64,000 nt of DNA from Solimonas marina (lineage in GTDB: Bacteria; Pseudomonadota; Gammaproteobacteria; Nevskiales; Nevskiaceae), in contig NZ_JAAVXB010000004.1 of the NCBI RefSeq assembly GCF_012241385.1, forward strand, positions 310,001-374,000, given 5' to 3'. The translations under genes were made by a program, and so were the position numbers. Positions 9,221 to 17,877 of the stretch are shown piece after piece (within the stretch, counting starts at the first letter, position 1; every line of letters starts with the position of its first letter). A model generated the notes under the pieces. The model did no database searches and was not told where the DNA came from. It was given only the letters and a program-made list of their open reading frames with translations.

Positions 9221-9245
9221 GGCGGCAGGCCCGGGAGCTGCCGCC
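9221..9245 (+). terminator. Hairpin between NTF2-like gene and TonB receptor gene
   Basis: GGCGGCAG (9221-9228) pairs with CTGCCGCC (9238-9245) across a 9-nt loop. There is no immediate T-run; a TTTTC occurs 15 bp later. It may be a weak terminator or a processing hairpin between the two genes. Confidence 0.4.
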
Positions 9246-9279
9246 GTCATCCTTCACGCCTTTTCTTTGGGGATCGACC

Positions 9280-11589
9280 ATGCGTCGTCATAGCGTCCGC
9301 GGTAATTCATCGTCCGATCAATCGTCGGTCCTGCGCGCACTGCCGCGCCTCAATCTGATCGCGGCCGGCGTACTGGCGTCCGGTTTCGTCGCCGTGCCGG
9401 CCTATGCGCAAAGCGCCGACGCCGACACATCGGCGACGGCGAGCGACAGCGCGGCACTGGCCGAAGTCGTCGTCACCGCCGAGCGCCGCAAGCAGTCGCT
9501 GCAGGATGTGCCGGTCAGTGTCACGGCGATCAACGCCGAGACCATCGAAAAAGCCAACGTCAAAGGCATCGAGGATGTCTTTGCGATGACGCCGAACGTC
9601 TCGTTCATTTCCAGCGGTTCGCGTGACCGCAAGGATTTGAGCATTCGCGGCATCAACAACCAGATCAACGCCTATGACGACGTGCGCTCGTCGTCGTACG
9701 CGTTCTATATCGACGATTTCAATGTCAGCGCCGGCACCAGCAATCCGGAAGTGCTGGACATGCAGCAGATCGAAGTGTTGCGCGGTCCGCAGGGCACGTA
9801 CTTCGGTCGCAATGCGCTCGGCGGCGCGATCAACATCACGACCAACAAGCCGACCAATGATTGGCTGGTGAAGGGCGGGCTCGGCTATTCGAGCTATGAC
9901 ACGCGGCATGCCGAAGCCATCGTCAACGTGCCGGTCATCAAGGACATCTTCGCGATCCGTGCCGCCGGCCAGATCGACAAGTCCGACGGCTGGATCAAGA
10001 ACATCAACCCGATTGGCGGCGGCAACGATTCGGACTACAAGTCCGGTCGCGTCATCGGTCGCTTCACGCCGAATTCGCGTCTGACGTCGGATCTGACGTA
10101 CAGCTATTCGAACGAGGAAACCGGCATGCGCGCCGGCGTGCCGACGGGCTTTCTGACCCGCACCTGGGCAGCGGTCTATTACGGCGGCAGCCCTGGCTAC
10201 GGTCTGGCCGACCCCGACGGCGTTGGCTTCTATCCGGACAACCGCGATGAAGTGAATTACGACCGGCCGCAGAAGGTCGGCACCAAGTTCCATTACTTCG
10301 ACAGCCGCACGACCTACGACTTCGACACCGCACAGCTGACGGCGGTAATCGGTCATCTGAACACGACGATCTTCAACTACGGCGACGTCGACGGCGGCAG
10401 CTACGACTACTACTACGAGAACTTCGCGCTCGATCGCGATTCGACCAGTGGCGAGTTGCGCCTGCAGTCGACCGGCAGCGGCCCGCTCGAATGGAGCTTC
10501 GGTGCGATGTACGGCCGCGACAGCGGCGAGAAGAATCAGGTCACGTACAACGGCGCCGATGCGCAGTCCGGTGACGAAGGGACCGAAATCACCGGCACCT
10601 ACAGCAACGCGAGCATCAACTATGCGGCGGCGTTCGCGCAGGCGACCTGGCACTTCAACGAGCAGTGGGCGCTGACCGGCGGCGGTCGTTACTCGCACGA
10701 CGATATCCACCGCCACATCATCGACACGTCCAGCGGCACGACCAACAACGACGACACCCGCCAGGTGACGTTCAACGATTTCTCGCCGCGTCTGACGCTG
10801 AACTATGCGGTCAGCAAGGACTGGATGAATTACGCGACGATCTCCAAGGGCTACAAGGCCGGCGGCGTGCAGACCTCGCAGCTGTCGCTGAAGAACGACT
10901 ACGCGCCGGAGAAGTTGTGGAACTACGAGCTCGGCACCAAGCTCGAGCTGTTCGATCATCGCTTGCGTCTCGACGCCGCCGTGTTCTACATGGATTGGCA
11001 GAACGTGCAGCAGTCGTCCAACTTCCAGTACTTCGACGACAACGGCGACCTGGTCAGCGTCAGCGGCATCAGCAATGCGTCGAGCGCCAGCAGCACCGGC
11101 GTCGAGCTGAGCGCCGATGCGGCGATCACGCGCCACTTGCGCCTCAGCGTACAGGCCGGTTATCTCGACTCGAAGTTCGACAGCTACAAGAACGCGCTGG
11201 TCGATGGTCAGACCTTCGACGCCAGCGGCATGCAGATGATCGCCGCGCCGCGCTGGACCGGCGGTGCCCAGGCGCAGTACACGGTGCCGGTGTTCGATGC
11301 CTACGATGCGTTCATCCGCGGCGAGTGGAGTGTGCGCAGCTCGATGCTGTCGAACAACTACGCGCTGCTGTACAACGAAAAGCCGTTCATCTCGCCGGGC
11401 TACAACAACATCAACCTGCGCGTCGGGTTCGAAGGCGAGAAGTTCAGCGTGGTGGCGTATGCGCAGAACCTGTTCGACAACAACTACTACAACAACGCCT
11501 ACGAGAAGGCGTTCTATAGTGGCGTGCAGGTCGAGCCGTCGTATCGCAGCTTCGGCGTGTCGCTGAAGTACACGTTCGTCGGCAAGTGA
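9280..11589 (+). CDS. TonB-dependent outer-membrane receptor
   Basis: This 769-residue TonB-dependent receptor is an outer-membrane beta barrel for energised uptake of a scarce or bulky substrate. Seen: a long signal peptide ending in VAVPAYAQ (about residue 44), a TonB box in AEVVVTAERRKQSLQDVPVSV, the plug domain (about residues 65-190) with QQIEVLRGPQGTYFGRNALGG, and aromatic-rich alternating barrel strands to the C-terminal FGVSLKYTFVGK, whose terminal aromatic signature is nearly classical. The AERRKQSLQDVPVSV opening is typical of the large receptor families of Nevskiales, sphingomonads and Caulobacter that take up diverse organic substrates. Neighbours are an exported amidohydrolase and a DUF885 protein, so a peptide-like or amide ligand is inferred. 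Confidence 0.93.
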   Translation: MRRHSVRGNSSSDQSSVLRALPRLNLIAAGVLASGFVAVPAYAQSADADTSATASDSAALAEVVVTAERRKQSLQDVPVSVTAINAETIEKANVKGIEDVFAMTPNVSFISSGSRDRKDLSIRGINNQINAYDDVRSSSYAFYIDDFNVSAGTSNPEVLDMQQIEVLRGPQGTYFGRNALGGAINITTNKPTNDWLVKGGLGYSSYDTRHAEAIVNVPVIKDIFAIRAAGQIDKSDGWIKNINPIGGGNDSDYKSGRVIGRFTPNSRLTSDLTYSYSNEETGMRAGVPTGFLTRTWAAVYYGGSPGYGLADPDGVGFYPDNRDEVNYDRPQKVGTKFHYFDSRTTYDFDTAQLTAVIGHLNTTIFNYGDVDGGSYDYYYENFALDRDSTSGELRLQSTGSGPLEWSFGAMYGRDSGEKNQVTYNGADAQSGDEGTEITGTYSNASINYAAAFAQATWHFNEQWALTGGGRYSHDDIHRHIIDTSSGTTNNDDTRQVTFNDFSPRLTLNYAVSKDWMNYATISKGYKAGGVQTSQLSLKNDYAPEKLWNYELGTKLELFDHRLRLDAAVFYMDWQNVQQSSNFQYFDDNGDLVSVSGISNASSASSTGVELSADAAITRHLRLSVQAGYLDSKFDSYKNALVDGQTFDASGMQMIAAPRWTGGAQAQYTVPVFDAYDAFIRGEWSVRSSMLSNNYALLYNEKPFISPGYNNINLRVGFEGEKFSVVAYAQNLFDNNYYNNAYEKAFYSGVQVEPSYRSFGVSLKYTFVGK

Positions 11590-11595
11590 TCGTAG

Positions 11596-11629
11596 CGGCC
11601 CGCCCCGACCCGGGGCGGGCCGTTTCATT
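11596..11629 (+). terminator. Intrinsic terminator after the TonB receptor gene
   Basis: An 11-bp GC stem, CGGCCCGCCCC (11596-11606) with GGGGCGGGCCG (11612-11622), is followed by TTTCATT. It lies 6 bp past the receptor stop codon and fits an intrinsic terminator with a short T-tract. Confidence 0.7.
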
Positions 11630-11679
11630 GGCGGGCTTCATGCTCGCGTCTACGTATCAGCAGAGCGACAATCGTCATC

Positions 11680-13491
11680 ATGCAAAGACGTCATTTTCTG
11701 CAGGCCGTCTCGGCCTCTGCCGCATTCGGCCTGCTGTCGCCGTTCTCCCGTGCATTCGCCGCCGATGCGGATGCGCATCTCGAAGCCATGCTGCAGCGGC
11801 ATACCGAACGCTTCCTGCAGCGTTCGCCGGAAACGGCGACCAATTACAACTACGACACCGGCGCGCATGCTGCATTGCGCAGCCAGCTCGACGACCGCTC
11901 GCTGGCGGCCATCGCGCGTGACCGCGGCGCGGTTGCCCAGGCGATCGCCGAGCTGTCGACGATAGACCGGCGCGCCCTGTCGCCGTCGGCCGCGCTCGAC
12001 TATGACGTCGCGCGCTTTGTCTACGAGGACATGCGCGAGACGCTGGACTGGTACGGCTATGTCGACATCGATCTGCGACCCAGCCCGTATGTCGTCAGTC
12101 AGATGAACGGTACGTATTACTGGCTGCCGGACTTCATCGGTTCACGGCATCCACTCGAATCGAAGGCTGACGTCGACGCCTATCTGGCGCGACTGTCGGC
12201 GCTGGGCACCGCCCTCGATCAAGAGACCGAGCGGATTCGTCACGATGCGGCGCTCGGCGTGATTCCGCCGGACTTCATCATCGCCAAAACGCTCGCGCAG
12301 CTCACCGACCTGCGCGACTCGGCACCGGCGACGACGCCCTTGATCGGTCCGGCGCTGAAGCGTGCGGCCGCCAACCAGCTCGGTGGTTTCGAAGCGCCGG
12401 CCGACAAGATCTTCCGCGAGCGGGTCGCGCCGGCCCTGTCGCGGCAGATCGACGCGTTCAAGGGCTTGCAGCCCAAGGCGGTATCCGACGCTGGCGTTTG
12501 GCGCCTGCCGAACGGCGACGCCTATTACGAAACCGCGGTGCGTTCGAACACGACGGCCGACATCAAGCCGGCCGCCCTGCACGAAAGCGGGCAGGCACAG
12601 GTCCAGGAACTGCTGGCGGAGATCGACCGCAGCCTGCGCGCGCAGGGCATGACCCAGGGCAGCGTCGGCGCCCGCATCAGCGCGCTCAATCACGATCCGC
12701 GCTTTCAGGTGCCGGACAACGATCAGGGCCGCGAGCAGTTGCTGGCCCAGGCGCGACACCTGCTCGACGACATTCGTGCGCGCCTGCCGCGTGCGTTCGG
12801 CAAGGTCGTTGTCGACCCCTTGATCGTGCGCCGCACGCCGGTCGCGATCGAGGGCAGTGCGCCGGGCGCGTACTACGATCCGGGCGCCGGCGATCAGCCG
12901 GGCATCTTCTCACTGAACCTCAAACGGCCGAGCGATCTGGCCGTGTGGCGTCTGCCGACCTTGGCCTATCACGAAGGTATTCCGGGCCATCATTTCCAGG
13001 GCTCGGTGCTCAAGCACGCCGGCGCGCTGCCGTTGTTCCGCAAGGTCGTGCGCTTTTCGGCCTACTCGGAAGGCTGGGGGCTCTACGCCGAGCAGGTGGC
13101 CGACGAGCTGGGCGTCTACGAGAACGATCCGTTCGGCCGTATCGGTTACCTGCAGTCCGAGCTGTTCCGCGCGGCACGCATCGTCGTCGACACCGGCATT
13201 CACTACAAGCGCTGGACGCGCCAGCAGGCGATCGACTGGATGGTGACGACGATCGGCGATCCGGTCGTCGCGACCACGCGTGAAGTCGAGCGCTATTGCG
13301 TGTATCCGGGTCAGGCTTGCAGCTTCAAGGTCGGCGCCAATTCGATCGTCGCGGCGCGCGAAGCCGCCCGCGCGAAGATGGGCAAGCGCTTCGACGTCCG
13401 GCAGTTCCACGACCTGGTGCTGAATTCCGGGCCGATGCCGATGAACGTCTTGACCCAGCTCGCCGCGCAGTGGAGCGCGCAGAGCACCTGA
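11680..13491 (+). CDS. DUF885 family protein with Tat signal
   Basis: This 603-residue DUF885 protein is probably an exported zinc peptidase-like hydrolase. It opens with a twin-arginine signal, MQRRHFLQAVSASAAFG, ending in RAFAAD near residue 27, so it is exported folded. Seen: the family metal motif HEGIPGHHFQ (H431, E432, H437), followed by a SEGWGLYAEQ segment and an R-x-VVDTGIHYKRW segment, both conserved in DUF885. The length fits. DUF885 proteins have been linked to dipeptide or amide hydrolysis, but function here is inferred from the motif. It is 90 bp after the TonB receptor, beyond a terminator, and convergent with the next gene. Confidence 0.88.
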   Translation: MQRRHFLQAVSASAAFGLLSPFSRAFAADADAHLEAMLQRHTERFLQRSPETATNYNYDTGAHAALRSQLDDRSLAAIARDRGAVAQAIAELSTIDRRALSPSAALDYDVARFVYEDMRETLDWYGYVDIDLRPSPYVVSQMNGTYYWLPDFIGSRHPLESKADVDAYLARLSALGTALDQETERIRHDAALGVIPPDFIIAKTLAQLTDLRDSAPATTPLIGPALKRAAANQLGGFEAPADKIFRERVAPALSRQIDAFKGLQPKAVSDAGVWRLPNGDAYYETAVRSNTTADIKPAALHESGQAQVQELLAEIDRSLRAQGMTQGSVGARISALNHDPRFQVPDNDQGREQLLAQARHLLDDIRARLPRAFGKVVVDPLIVRRTPVAIEGSAPGAYYDPGAGDQPGIFSLNLKRPSDLAVWRLPTLAYHEGIPGHHFQGSVLKHAGALPLFRKVVRFSAYSEGWGLYAEQVADELGVYENDPFGRIGYLQSELFRAARIVVDTGIHYKRWTRQQAIDWMVTTIGDPVVATTREVERYCVYPGQACSFKVGANSIVAAREAARAKMGKRFDVRQFHDLVLNSGPMPMNVLTQLAAQWSAQST

Positions 13492-13502
13492 GCGGCCGTG
13501 AT

Positions 13503-14021
13503 CTAGCGCTGTGCGGCGTCGCGCTGTGCCAGCCAGGTGTCGATCTTCGGCTGTAGCGCGCGACGCCGTTCCAGACTCGCGGCCGGCCACAGCTGATCGC
13601 GGTCGTAGTACGCACTGACCGCCGGTGTGTCCGGCGGCAGAATCACCCACGGCTGCTTCGATGCAGTGAAGATGTGGACGTCCGGTGGCAGCCGGTCCGG
13701 CTCGTCAAGGGTGCCGACGCGAACGAAGCGCACGCAGGGCCCGGAGCCGGCGTAGTGGCTCCACAGTGCGAGCTGGCAGTGCGGACAGCGCGCGATGTGC
13801 TGGCCGAGGCCGCTCAGCGACGGCGTGTGGATGGTCTGCGGTGTGCCGGTCATCACGGTGACGCGATCGGCTTCGATCATCGCATTGAGCGCGAAGGCGC
13901 TACCGGTTTCGCGTTGGCACCAGCGGCAATGACAGCAGTGCACGAACAGCGGCGCGCTGTCGAGGCGATAACGAACGGCGCGACAGGTGCAGCCGCCTTC
14001 AAGCGCGGACCACGGCGTCAC
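13503..14021 (-). CDS. GFA-family (glutathione-dependent formaldehyde-activating-like) zinc protein
   Basis: This 172-residue GFA-family protein has a small zinc-binding fold. Seen: the ordered cysteines in GGCTCRAVRY, CCHCRWCQRETGSAF and ARCPHCQLALWSHY, which are the structural and active-site zinc ligands of the family. The C-terminal extension (about residues 110-172) with IFTASKQPW is typical of GFA proteins annotated as aldehyde-activating. The real activity of most members is unknown. The GTG at 14021 is chosen over far-upstream starts because it forms a GTGA overlap with the stop of the acetyltransferase gene, indicating coupled translation. It is the last gene of a four-gene minus-strand group. 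Confidence 0.85.
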   Translation of the reverse strand: MTPWSALEGGCTCRAVRYRLDSAPLFVHCCHCRWCQRETGSAFALNAMIEADRVTVMTGTPQTIHTPSLSGLGQHIARCPHCQLALWSHYAGSGPCVRFVRVGTLDEPDRLPPDVHIFTASKQPWVILPPDTPAVSAYYDRDQLWPAASLERRRALQPKIDTWLAQRDAAQR

Positions 14022-14536
14022 GCGGGCGCCTCCGGGGCGGCCGGCGCTGCGCGCAGCGCCTGATGATACCAGGCGACGTCGTGCCAGCGGCCAAGTTTGT
14101 ACCCGACCGACGGAAATGCGCCGATGGCACGAAAGCCGACCGATTCGTGCAGGCCGATGCTTGCGGCGTTCGGCAGGGCGATGCCGGCGTAGGCGTTGCA
14201 GTAGCCGCGCTGGGCAAGCCGCGCGAGCAGTGCGCGATACAGCTGCTGGCCGACGCCGCGGCCGCGTGCCGCCGCGGCGACATAGGCCGACGTTTCGACC
14301 GACCAGCGATATGCCGCGCGTTCGCGATGCGGCGATCCATAGGCATAGCCGAGCAGTTCGCCGCCGTCCTCGGCGACCAGCCATGCCCAGCCGTTGCCGT
14401 ACTTGTCGACGCGCGCTGCGAATTCACCCGGTGACGGTGCGGATGCTTCGAACGAGATGGCCGTGGTCTCGACGATCGGCGCGTAGATCGCGAGCATCGC
14501 CGCGACGTCAGCGGAGCGTGCGTCACGAATGATCAT
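14018..14536 (-). CDS. GNAT N-acetyltransferase, phosphinothricin/MnaT type
   Basis: This 172-residue GNAT acyltransferase transfers acetyl from acetyl-CoA to the amino group of a small amino-acid-like substrate. Seen: the N-terminal MIIRDARSADVAAMLAIYAP, an ISFEASAPSPGEF segment typical of the phosphinothricin acetyltransferase/methionine sulfoximine acetyltransferase branch, and the acetyl-CoA pyrophosphate loop in RGRGVGQQLYRALL (consensus R/Q-x-x-G-x-G/A). It ends with FPSVGYKLGRWHDVAWY, also characteristic of this branch. It starts 5 bp after the PLP enzyme gene and overlaps the GFA gene. Detoxification of an amino-acid analogue is the family-based guess. Confidence 0.88.
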   Translation of the reverse strand: MIIRDARSADVAAMLAIYAPIVETTAISFEASAPSPGEFAARVDKYGNGWAWLVAEDGGELLGYAYGSPHRERAAYRWSVETSAYVAAAARGRGVGQQLYRALLARLAQRGYCNAYAGIALPNAASIGLHESVGFRAIGAFPSVGYKLGRWHDVAWYHQALRAAPAAPEAPA

Positions 14537-14541
14537 CGCGC

Positions 14542-15699
14542 TTATCCCGGCGTGTTCGGTGTTCCGGCCCACGGCAGCGTCGGCAGTGCGGCACCTTCGC
14601 CCGCGGCCGTGATCAGCGCGTCGCTGTGCTCGGTCTCGATGCCGCGCGCGGCATACCAGTCGGCGCTGTAATAGCTGTGCGCGTAGCGCGCGCCGGAGTC
14701 GCAGAGGATGCTGACGATCGATCCGCTCCGGCCCGCGGCGCGCATGCGCTCGGCAACGGCGAGCACGCCGACGAAATTGGTGCCGGTCGAGCCGCCGACG
14801 CGGCGGCCAAGCGCCGCGCTGACCCAGCGCATCGCGGCCAGCGCCAGGGCATCCGGCACCTTGATCATGGCGTCGATGCAACTGGGGATGAAGCTCGGTT
14901 CGACACGTGGCCGGCCGATGCCCTCGATGCGTGAGCCGCCGCAGGGCGTCGGCGCCGCGCTGGCCGTGCCGGCCAGGTTGCGCTCGTAGTGTTCGAAGAA
15001 CACCGAATGCTCGGGGTCGGCGCAAAGCACGCGCGTGTCGTGACGGCTGTAGCGCACGTAGCGGCCGAGCGTGGCGCTGGTGCCGCCGGTGCCGGCACTG
15101 CAGACGATCCAGGTTGGCACCGGGTGCGGCTCCAGCGCCATCTGTTTGAAGATCGACTCGGCGATGTTGTTGTTGGCGCGCCAGTCCGTGGCCCTTTCGG
15201 CATAGGTGAACTGGTCCATGAAATGGCCGCCGGTTTCACGCGCCAGACGTTCGGATTCGCTGTTGAGATCGCGCGCATGCTCGATCAGGTGGCAGCGACC
15301 GCCGTGAAATTCGATCGCGGCGATCTTCTCCGGCGAGGTGTCGCGCGGCATGACGGCAATGAACGGCAGGCCGAGCAGGCGCGCGAAATGCGCCTCGGAG
15401 ACCGCTGTCGAGCCGCTCGATGCCTCGATCACCGGGCGACCGTCGCGTAGCCAGCCGTTCGACAACGCATACAGAAACAGCGAACGCGCGAGGCGGTGTT
15501 TGAGACTGCCGGTCGGGTGGCTGGACTCGTCCTTGAGGTAAACGTCGATGTCCGCGTAACCGGGCAGGCGCATCGGGATCAGGTGCGTGTCGGCCGAGCG
15601 ATTGAAGTCGGCCTCGATACGCGCGATCGCCGCAGCGGTCCAGGCGCGGCGGTCGGCGTCCGCGGGACGGGAGGCGGAGGGCGAGGCGGGCTTGCTCAT
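14542..15699 (-). CDS. PLP-dependent cysteine synthase family protein (Cds1-like)
   Basis: This 385-residue fold-type II PLP enzyme is related to cysteine synthases and to the cysteine desulfhydrase Cds1 group. Seen: the PLP lysine K67 in [15 protein letters not shown], a substrate/cofactor loop [12 protein letters not shown] (about residues 92-103), the phosphate-binding glycine loop [13 protein letters not shown], and a C-terminal [13 protein letters not shown] replacing the usual O-acetylserine sulfhydrylase ending. The length is slightly above the family norm because of an N-terminal extension rich in Ser/Ala. A likely role is cysteine breakdown to H2S, ammonia and pyruvate, or a synthase-type beta-replacement; sequence alone does not separate them. 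It lies 25 bp after the unknown protein gene. Confidence 0.85.
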   Translation of the reverse strand: MSKPASPSASRPADADRRAWTAAAIARIEADFNRSADTHLIPMRLPGYADIDVYLKDESSHPTGSLKHRLARSLFLYALSNGWLRDGRPVIEASSGSTAVSEAHFARLLGLPFIAVMPRDTSPEKIAAIEFHGGRCHLIEHARDLNSESERLARETGGHFMDQFTYAERATDWRANNNIAESIFKQMALEPHPVPTWIVCSAGTGGTSATLGRYVRYSRHDTRVLCADPEHSVFFEHYERNLAGTASAAPTPCGGSRIEGIGRPRVEPSFIPSCIDAMIKVPDALALAAMRWVSAALGRRVGGSTGTNFVGVLAVAERMRAAGRSGSIVSILCDSGARYAHSYYSADWYAARGIETEHSDALITAAGEGAALPTLPWAGTPNTPG

Positions 15700-15724
15700 G
15701 ATCAGCCTGGGCGACGTGCGGATT

Positions 15725-16519
15725 TCAGGCGGTCGGCACCGCGCGGGCCGATGCCTTCATCAGCTCCATCATCAGATTGCGGACATTACCGGCCGGTCCG
15801 TAGAAGTCGAAATGGCAATCGTTGAAGGCATTGGACTCGCCGAACACCGCGAACTCGCCACTGGTCAGGCGCAGCTTGCAGCCATTGAACTGTGCGTTGT
15901 GAACGATGGCGCCGTCGAGTGTGAACGCCTGCTGCGTGATCGAGCCTCTGATGACCTGATGGGTGGCGCCGCGCGTCATCATCATCAGGCGTGCGACCAC
16001 CGCGGCGTCTTCCGACAGCTGACGCGACAGCCCGAAATTGCCATCGAAGCCGAATGCGGCAGGCAGCGTCTCGTCAATGAATTCGTCGGCGCCGGCCAGC
16101 GACAGCTGCGCGACCTGCTTGCCCTGACGGTCGTGGAAGCGACCGGACAACACCATCACGAAAGCCGGGTCGTCAGCGCCGGCGTTGGCATCTCGACGCG
16201 TGCGCACGGCGAAGATCGTGTTGCCGTCACGGTCGTGAATCTCGTAGCCGATCTGCTCGTCGAACACCTTGCGGCACTGCCCCGGATTGGCGGTGATCAT
16301 GTTGCGTACGAGGCGGCACAGCACCTTGCCGTCGGCGCCGAGCAGATTGGCGGTGATCATCGGCTCGTGGGTCTCGCCGGGTTGTTCGACGCCGAGCAGG
16401 AAGAAGTCCTCGGCGGTGCCGAGCGCACCGATCGCGAAGGTGTTGCAGAGCTTGCCGTCGACCAGATAGTTGGCGATGCGATGGCGCTGAAAGATTTGCG
16501 GGGCCTGCTGTGAAGTCAT
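15725..16519 (-). CDS. Conserved-looking protein of unknown function with C-terminal beta-repeat
   Basis: I do not recognise this 264-residue protein. It has no signal peptide or membrane segment. Residues about 25-140 are beta-rich with [16 protein letters not shown] and [19 protein letters not shown], resembling a small globular sensor-like domain. The C-terminal 70 residues contain short repeat units of pentapeptide/beta-helix character ([16 protein letters not shown], then [19 protein letters not shown]). It starts at an ATG preceded by a purine-rich GAGAGACC and leads a four-gene minus-strand group (unknown, Cds1-like, GNAT, GFA). Coding is supported by length, codon pattern and tight spacing. 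Confidence 0.72.
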   Translation of the reverse strand: MTSQQAPQIFQRHRIANYLVDGKLCNTFAIGALGTAEDFFLLGVEQPGETHEPMITANLLGADGKVLCRLVRNMITANPGQCRKVFDEQIGYEIHDRDGNTIFAVRTRRDANAGADDPAFVMVLSGRFHDRQGKQVAQLSLAGADEFIDETLPAAFGFDGNFGLSRQLSEDAAVVARLMMMTRGATHQVIRGSITQQAFTLDGAIVHNAQFNGCKLRLTSGEFAVFGESNAFNDCHFDFYGPAGNVRNLMMELMKASARAVPTA

Positions 16520-16636
16520 GCGGTCTCTCTAGGTGATCGATGCTCGCCGCGTCGATACGGTGTGCGGCGAATCCCCGGAGTATTAGCACAGTTCGGGCCG
16601 ACTTCGCGTGATGAGCTTCCCGGGGGCGCCAACGTA

Positions 16637-16672
16637 AACGCCCCGTCAGGCGGTGTGCCGTGACGGGGCGTT
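16637..16672 (-). terminator. Terminator downstream of ald
   Basis: A perfect 12-bp stem, AACGCCCCGTCA (16637-16648) with TGACGGGGCGTT (16661-16672), has a 12-nt loop. Read on the minus strand it follows the ald stop by 16 bp and continues into TTTACGTT. It separates ald from the unknown-protein operon. Confidence 0.7.
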
Positions 16673-16688
16673 GTGCGGCGCGCAATGC

Positions 16689-17807
16689 TCAGGCGGCGAG
16701 TACGGTTTGTGTGTCGGCGAACGGCAGCTTCAGTGCGTCGGCGACTGCTGCATACGTCAGCTTGTGGTCAACGACATTGAGACCGGCGCGCAGGTGCGCA
16801 TCGTCGCGCAGCGCCTGCTTCCAGCCCTTGTCGGCCAGCGCCAGCACATAGGGCAACGTCGCGTTGGTCAGCGCGAAGGTCGAGGTGCGCGCGACGCCGC
16901 CCGGCATGTTGGCGACGCAATAGTGGACGATACCTTCGACGACGTACGTCGGCTCGGTATGCGTGGTCGGTCGCGAGGTTTCGAAGCAGCCGCCCTGATC
17001 GATGGCGACGTCGACGATCACCGCGCCGGGCTTCATCTGCCCCAGCATGGCCCGCGTGACCAGCTTCGGCGCCGCCGCGCCCGGGATCAGCACCGCACCG
17101 ATGACGAGGTCGGCCTGGTTGACGGCGCGTTCCAGCGCGTCGGCGGTCGAGAACAGGGTCGTTGCACGGCCTTCGAAGCGCGCGTCGAGTTCGGCGAGGC
17201 GCGCCGTCGAGCGGTCGAAAATGGTGACGCGCGCGCCCATGCCGACCGCGACGCGCGCGGCGTTGTAGCCGACCACGCCGCCGCCGATGACGACGACGTC
17301 GGCCGGCGTCACGCCGGGTACGCCGCCGAGCAGCGTGCCGTTGCCGCCCTGCGCCTTTTCCAGCGCATGCGCGCCAGCCTGGACCGACATGCGACCGGCG
17401 ACTTCGCTCATCGGCGCCAGCAACGGCAGGCCGCCCCGTGCGTCGGTCACGGTTTCATAAGCGATTGCCACGCAGCCGCAGTCGATCAAGCCCTGCGCCT
17501 GCGCCGGATCGGGCGCCAGATGCAGGTAGGTGAACAGGATCTGGCCAGCACGCAGCTGCCGGTATTCGGACGGCTGCGGTTCCTTGACCTTCACGATCAT
17601 GTCGGCGCGCGCGAAGATTTCCTCGGGCGTGTCGGCCAGCTCGGCACCGGCCGCCAGATACAGCTCGTCGGCGAGGCCGATCGCGGCGCCAGCGGCGCGC
17701 TGAACCAGAATCTGGTGGCCCCGCGTCTTGAGTTCGCGAACGCCGGCCGGCGTGAGGCCGACGCGGTATTCGTGGATTTTGATTTCCTTGGGTACGCCAA
17801 TGAGCAT
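16689..17807 (-). CDS. ald: Alanine dehydrogenase
   Basis: This 372-residue enzyme catalyses NAD-dependent L-alanine to pyruvate plus ammonium, reversibly, in the cytoplasm. Seen: the N-terminal [20 protein letters not shown], catalytic K in [11 protein letters not shown] (about residue 75), H in TYLHLAPD (about residue 96), the Rossmann motif [20 protein letters not shown], and a conserved [16 protein letters not shown] segment. Length matches bacterial Ald. The ATG at 17807 is preceded by a strong AAGGAG, which rules out the longer upstream frame. It follows the sodium symporter gene by 70 bp. Because kynureninase, encoded upstream on the same strand, releases L-alanine, Ald can recycle that product to pyruvate and nitrogen. 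Confidence 0.96.
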   Translation of the reverse strand: MLIGVPKEIKIHEYRVGLTPAGVRELKTRGHQILVQRAAGAAIGLADELYLAAGAELADTPEEIFARADMIVKVKEPQPSEYRQLRAGQILFTYLHLAPDPAQAQGLIDCGCVAIAYETVTDARGGLPLLAPMSEVAGRMSVQAGAHALEKAQGGNGTLLGGVPGVTPADVVVIGGGVVGYNAARVAVGMGARVTIFDRSTARLAELDARFEGRATTLFSTADALERAVNQADLVIGAVLIPGAAAPKLVTRAMLGQMKPGAVIVDVAIDQGGCFETSRPTTHTEPTYVVEGIVHYCVANMPGGVARTSTFALTNATLPYVLALADKGWKQALRDDAHLRAGLNVVDHKLTYAAVADALKLPFADTQTVLAA

Positions 17808-17877
17808 GGGAGGGCTCCTTGCAAACACGGCGGCGCCGGCCGGCCTCACGTGAGCCCGGCGGGGGACGGCAGTCGCC

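Noticed and set aside
14022-14384. Longer start for the GFA-family protein
   Set aside because: The extension lies inside the acetyltransferase gene in another frame; the GTGA overlap gives a better start.
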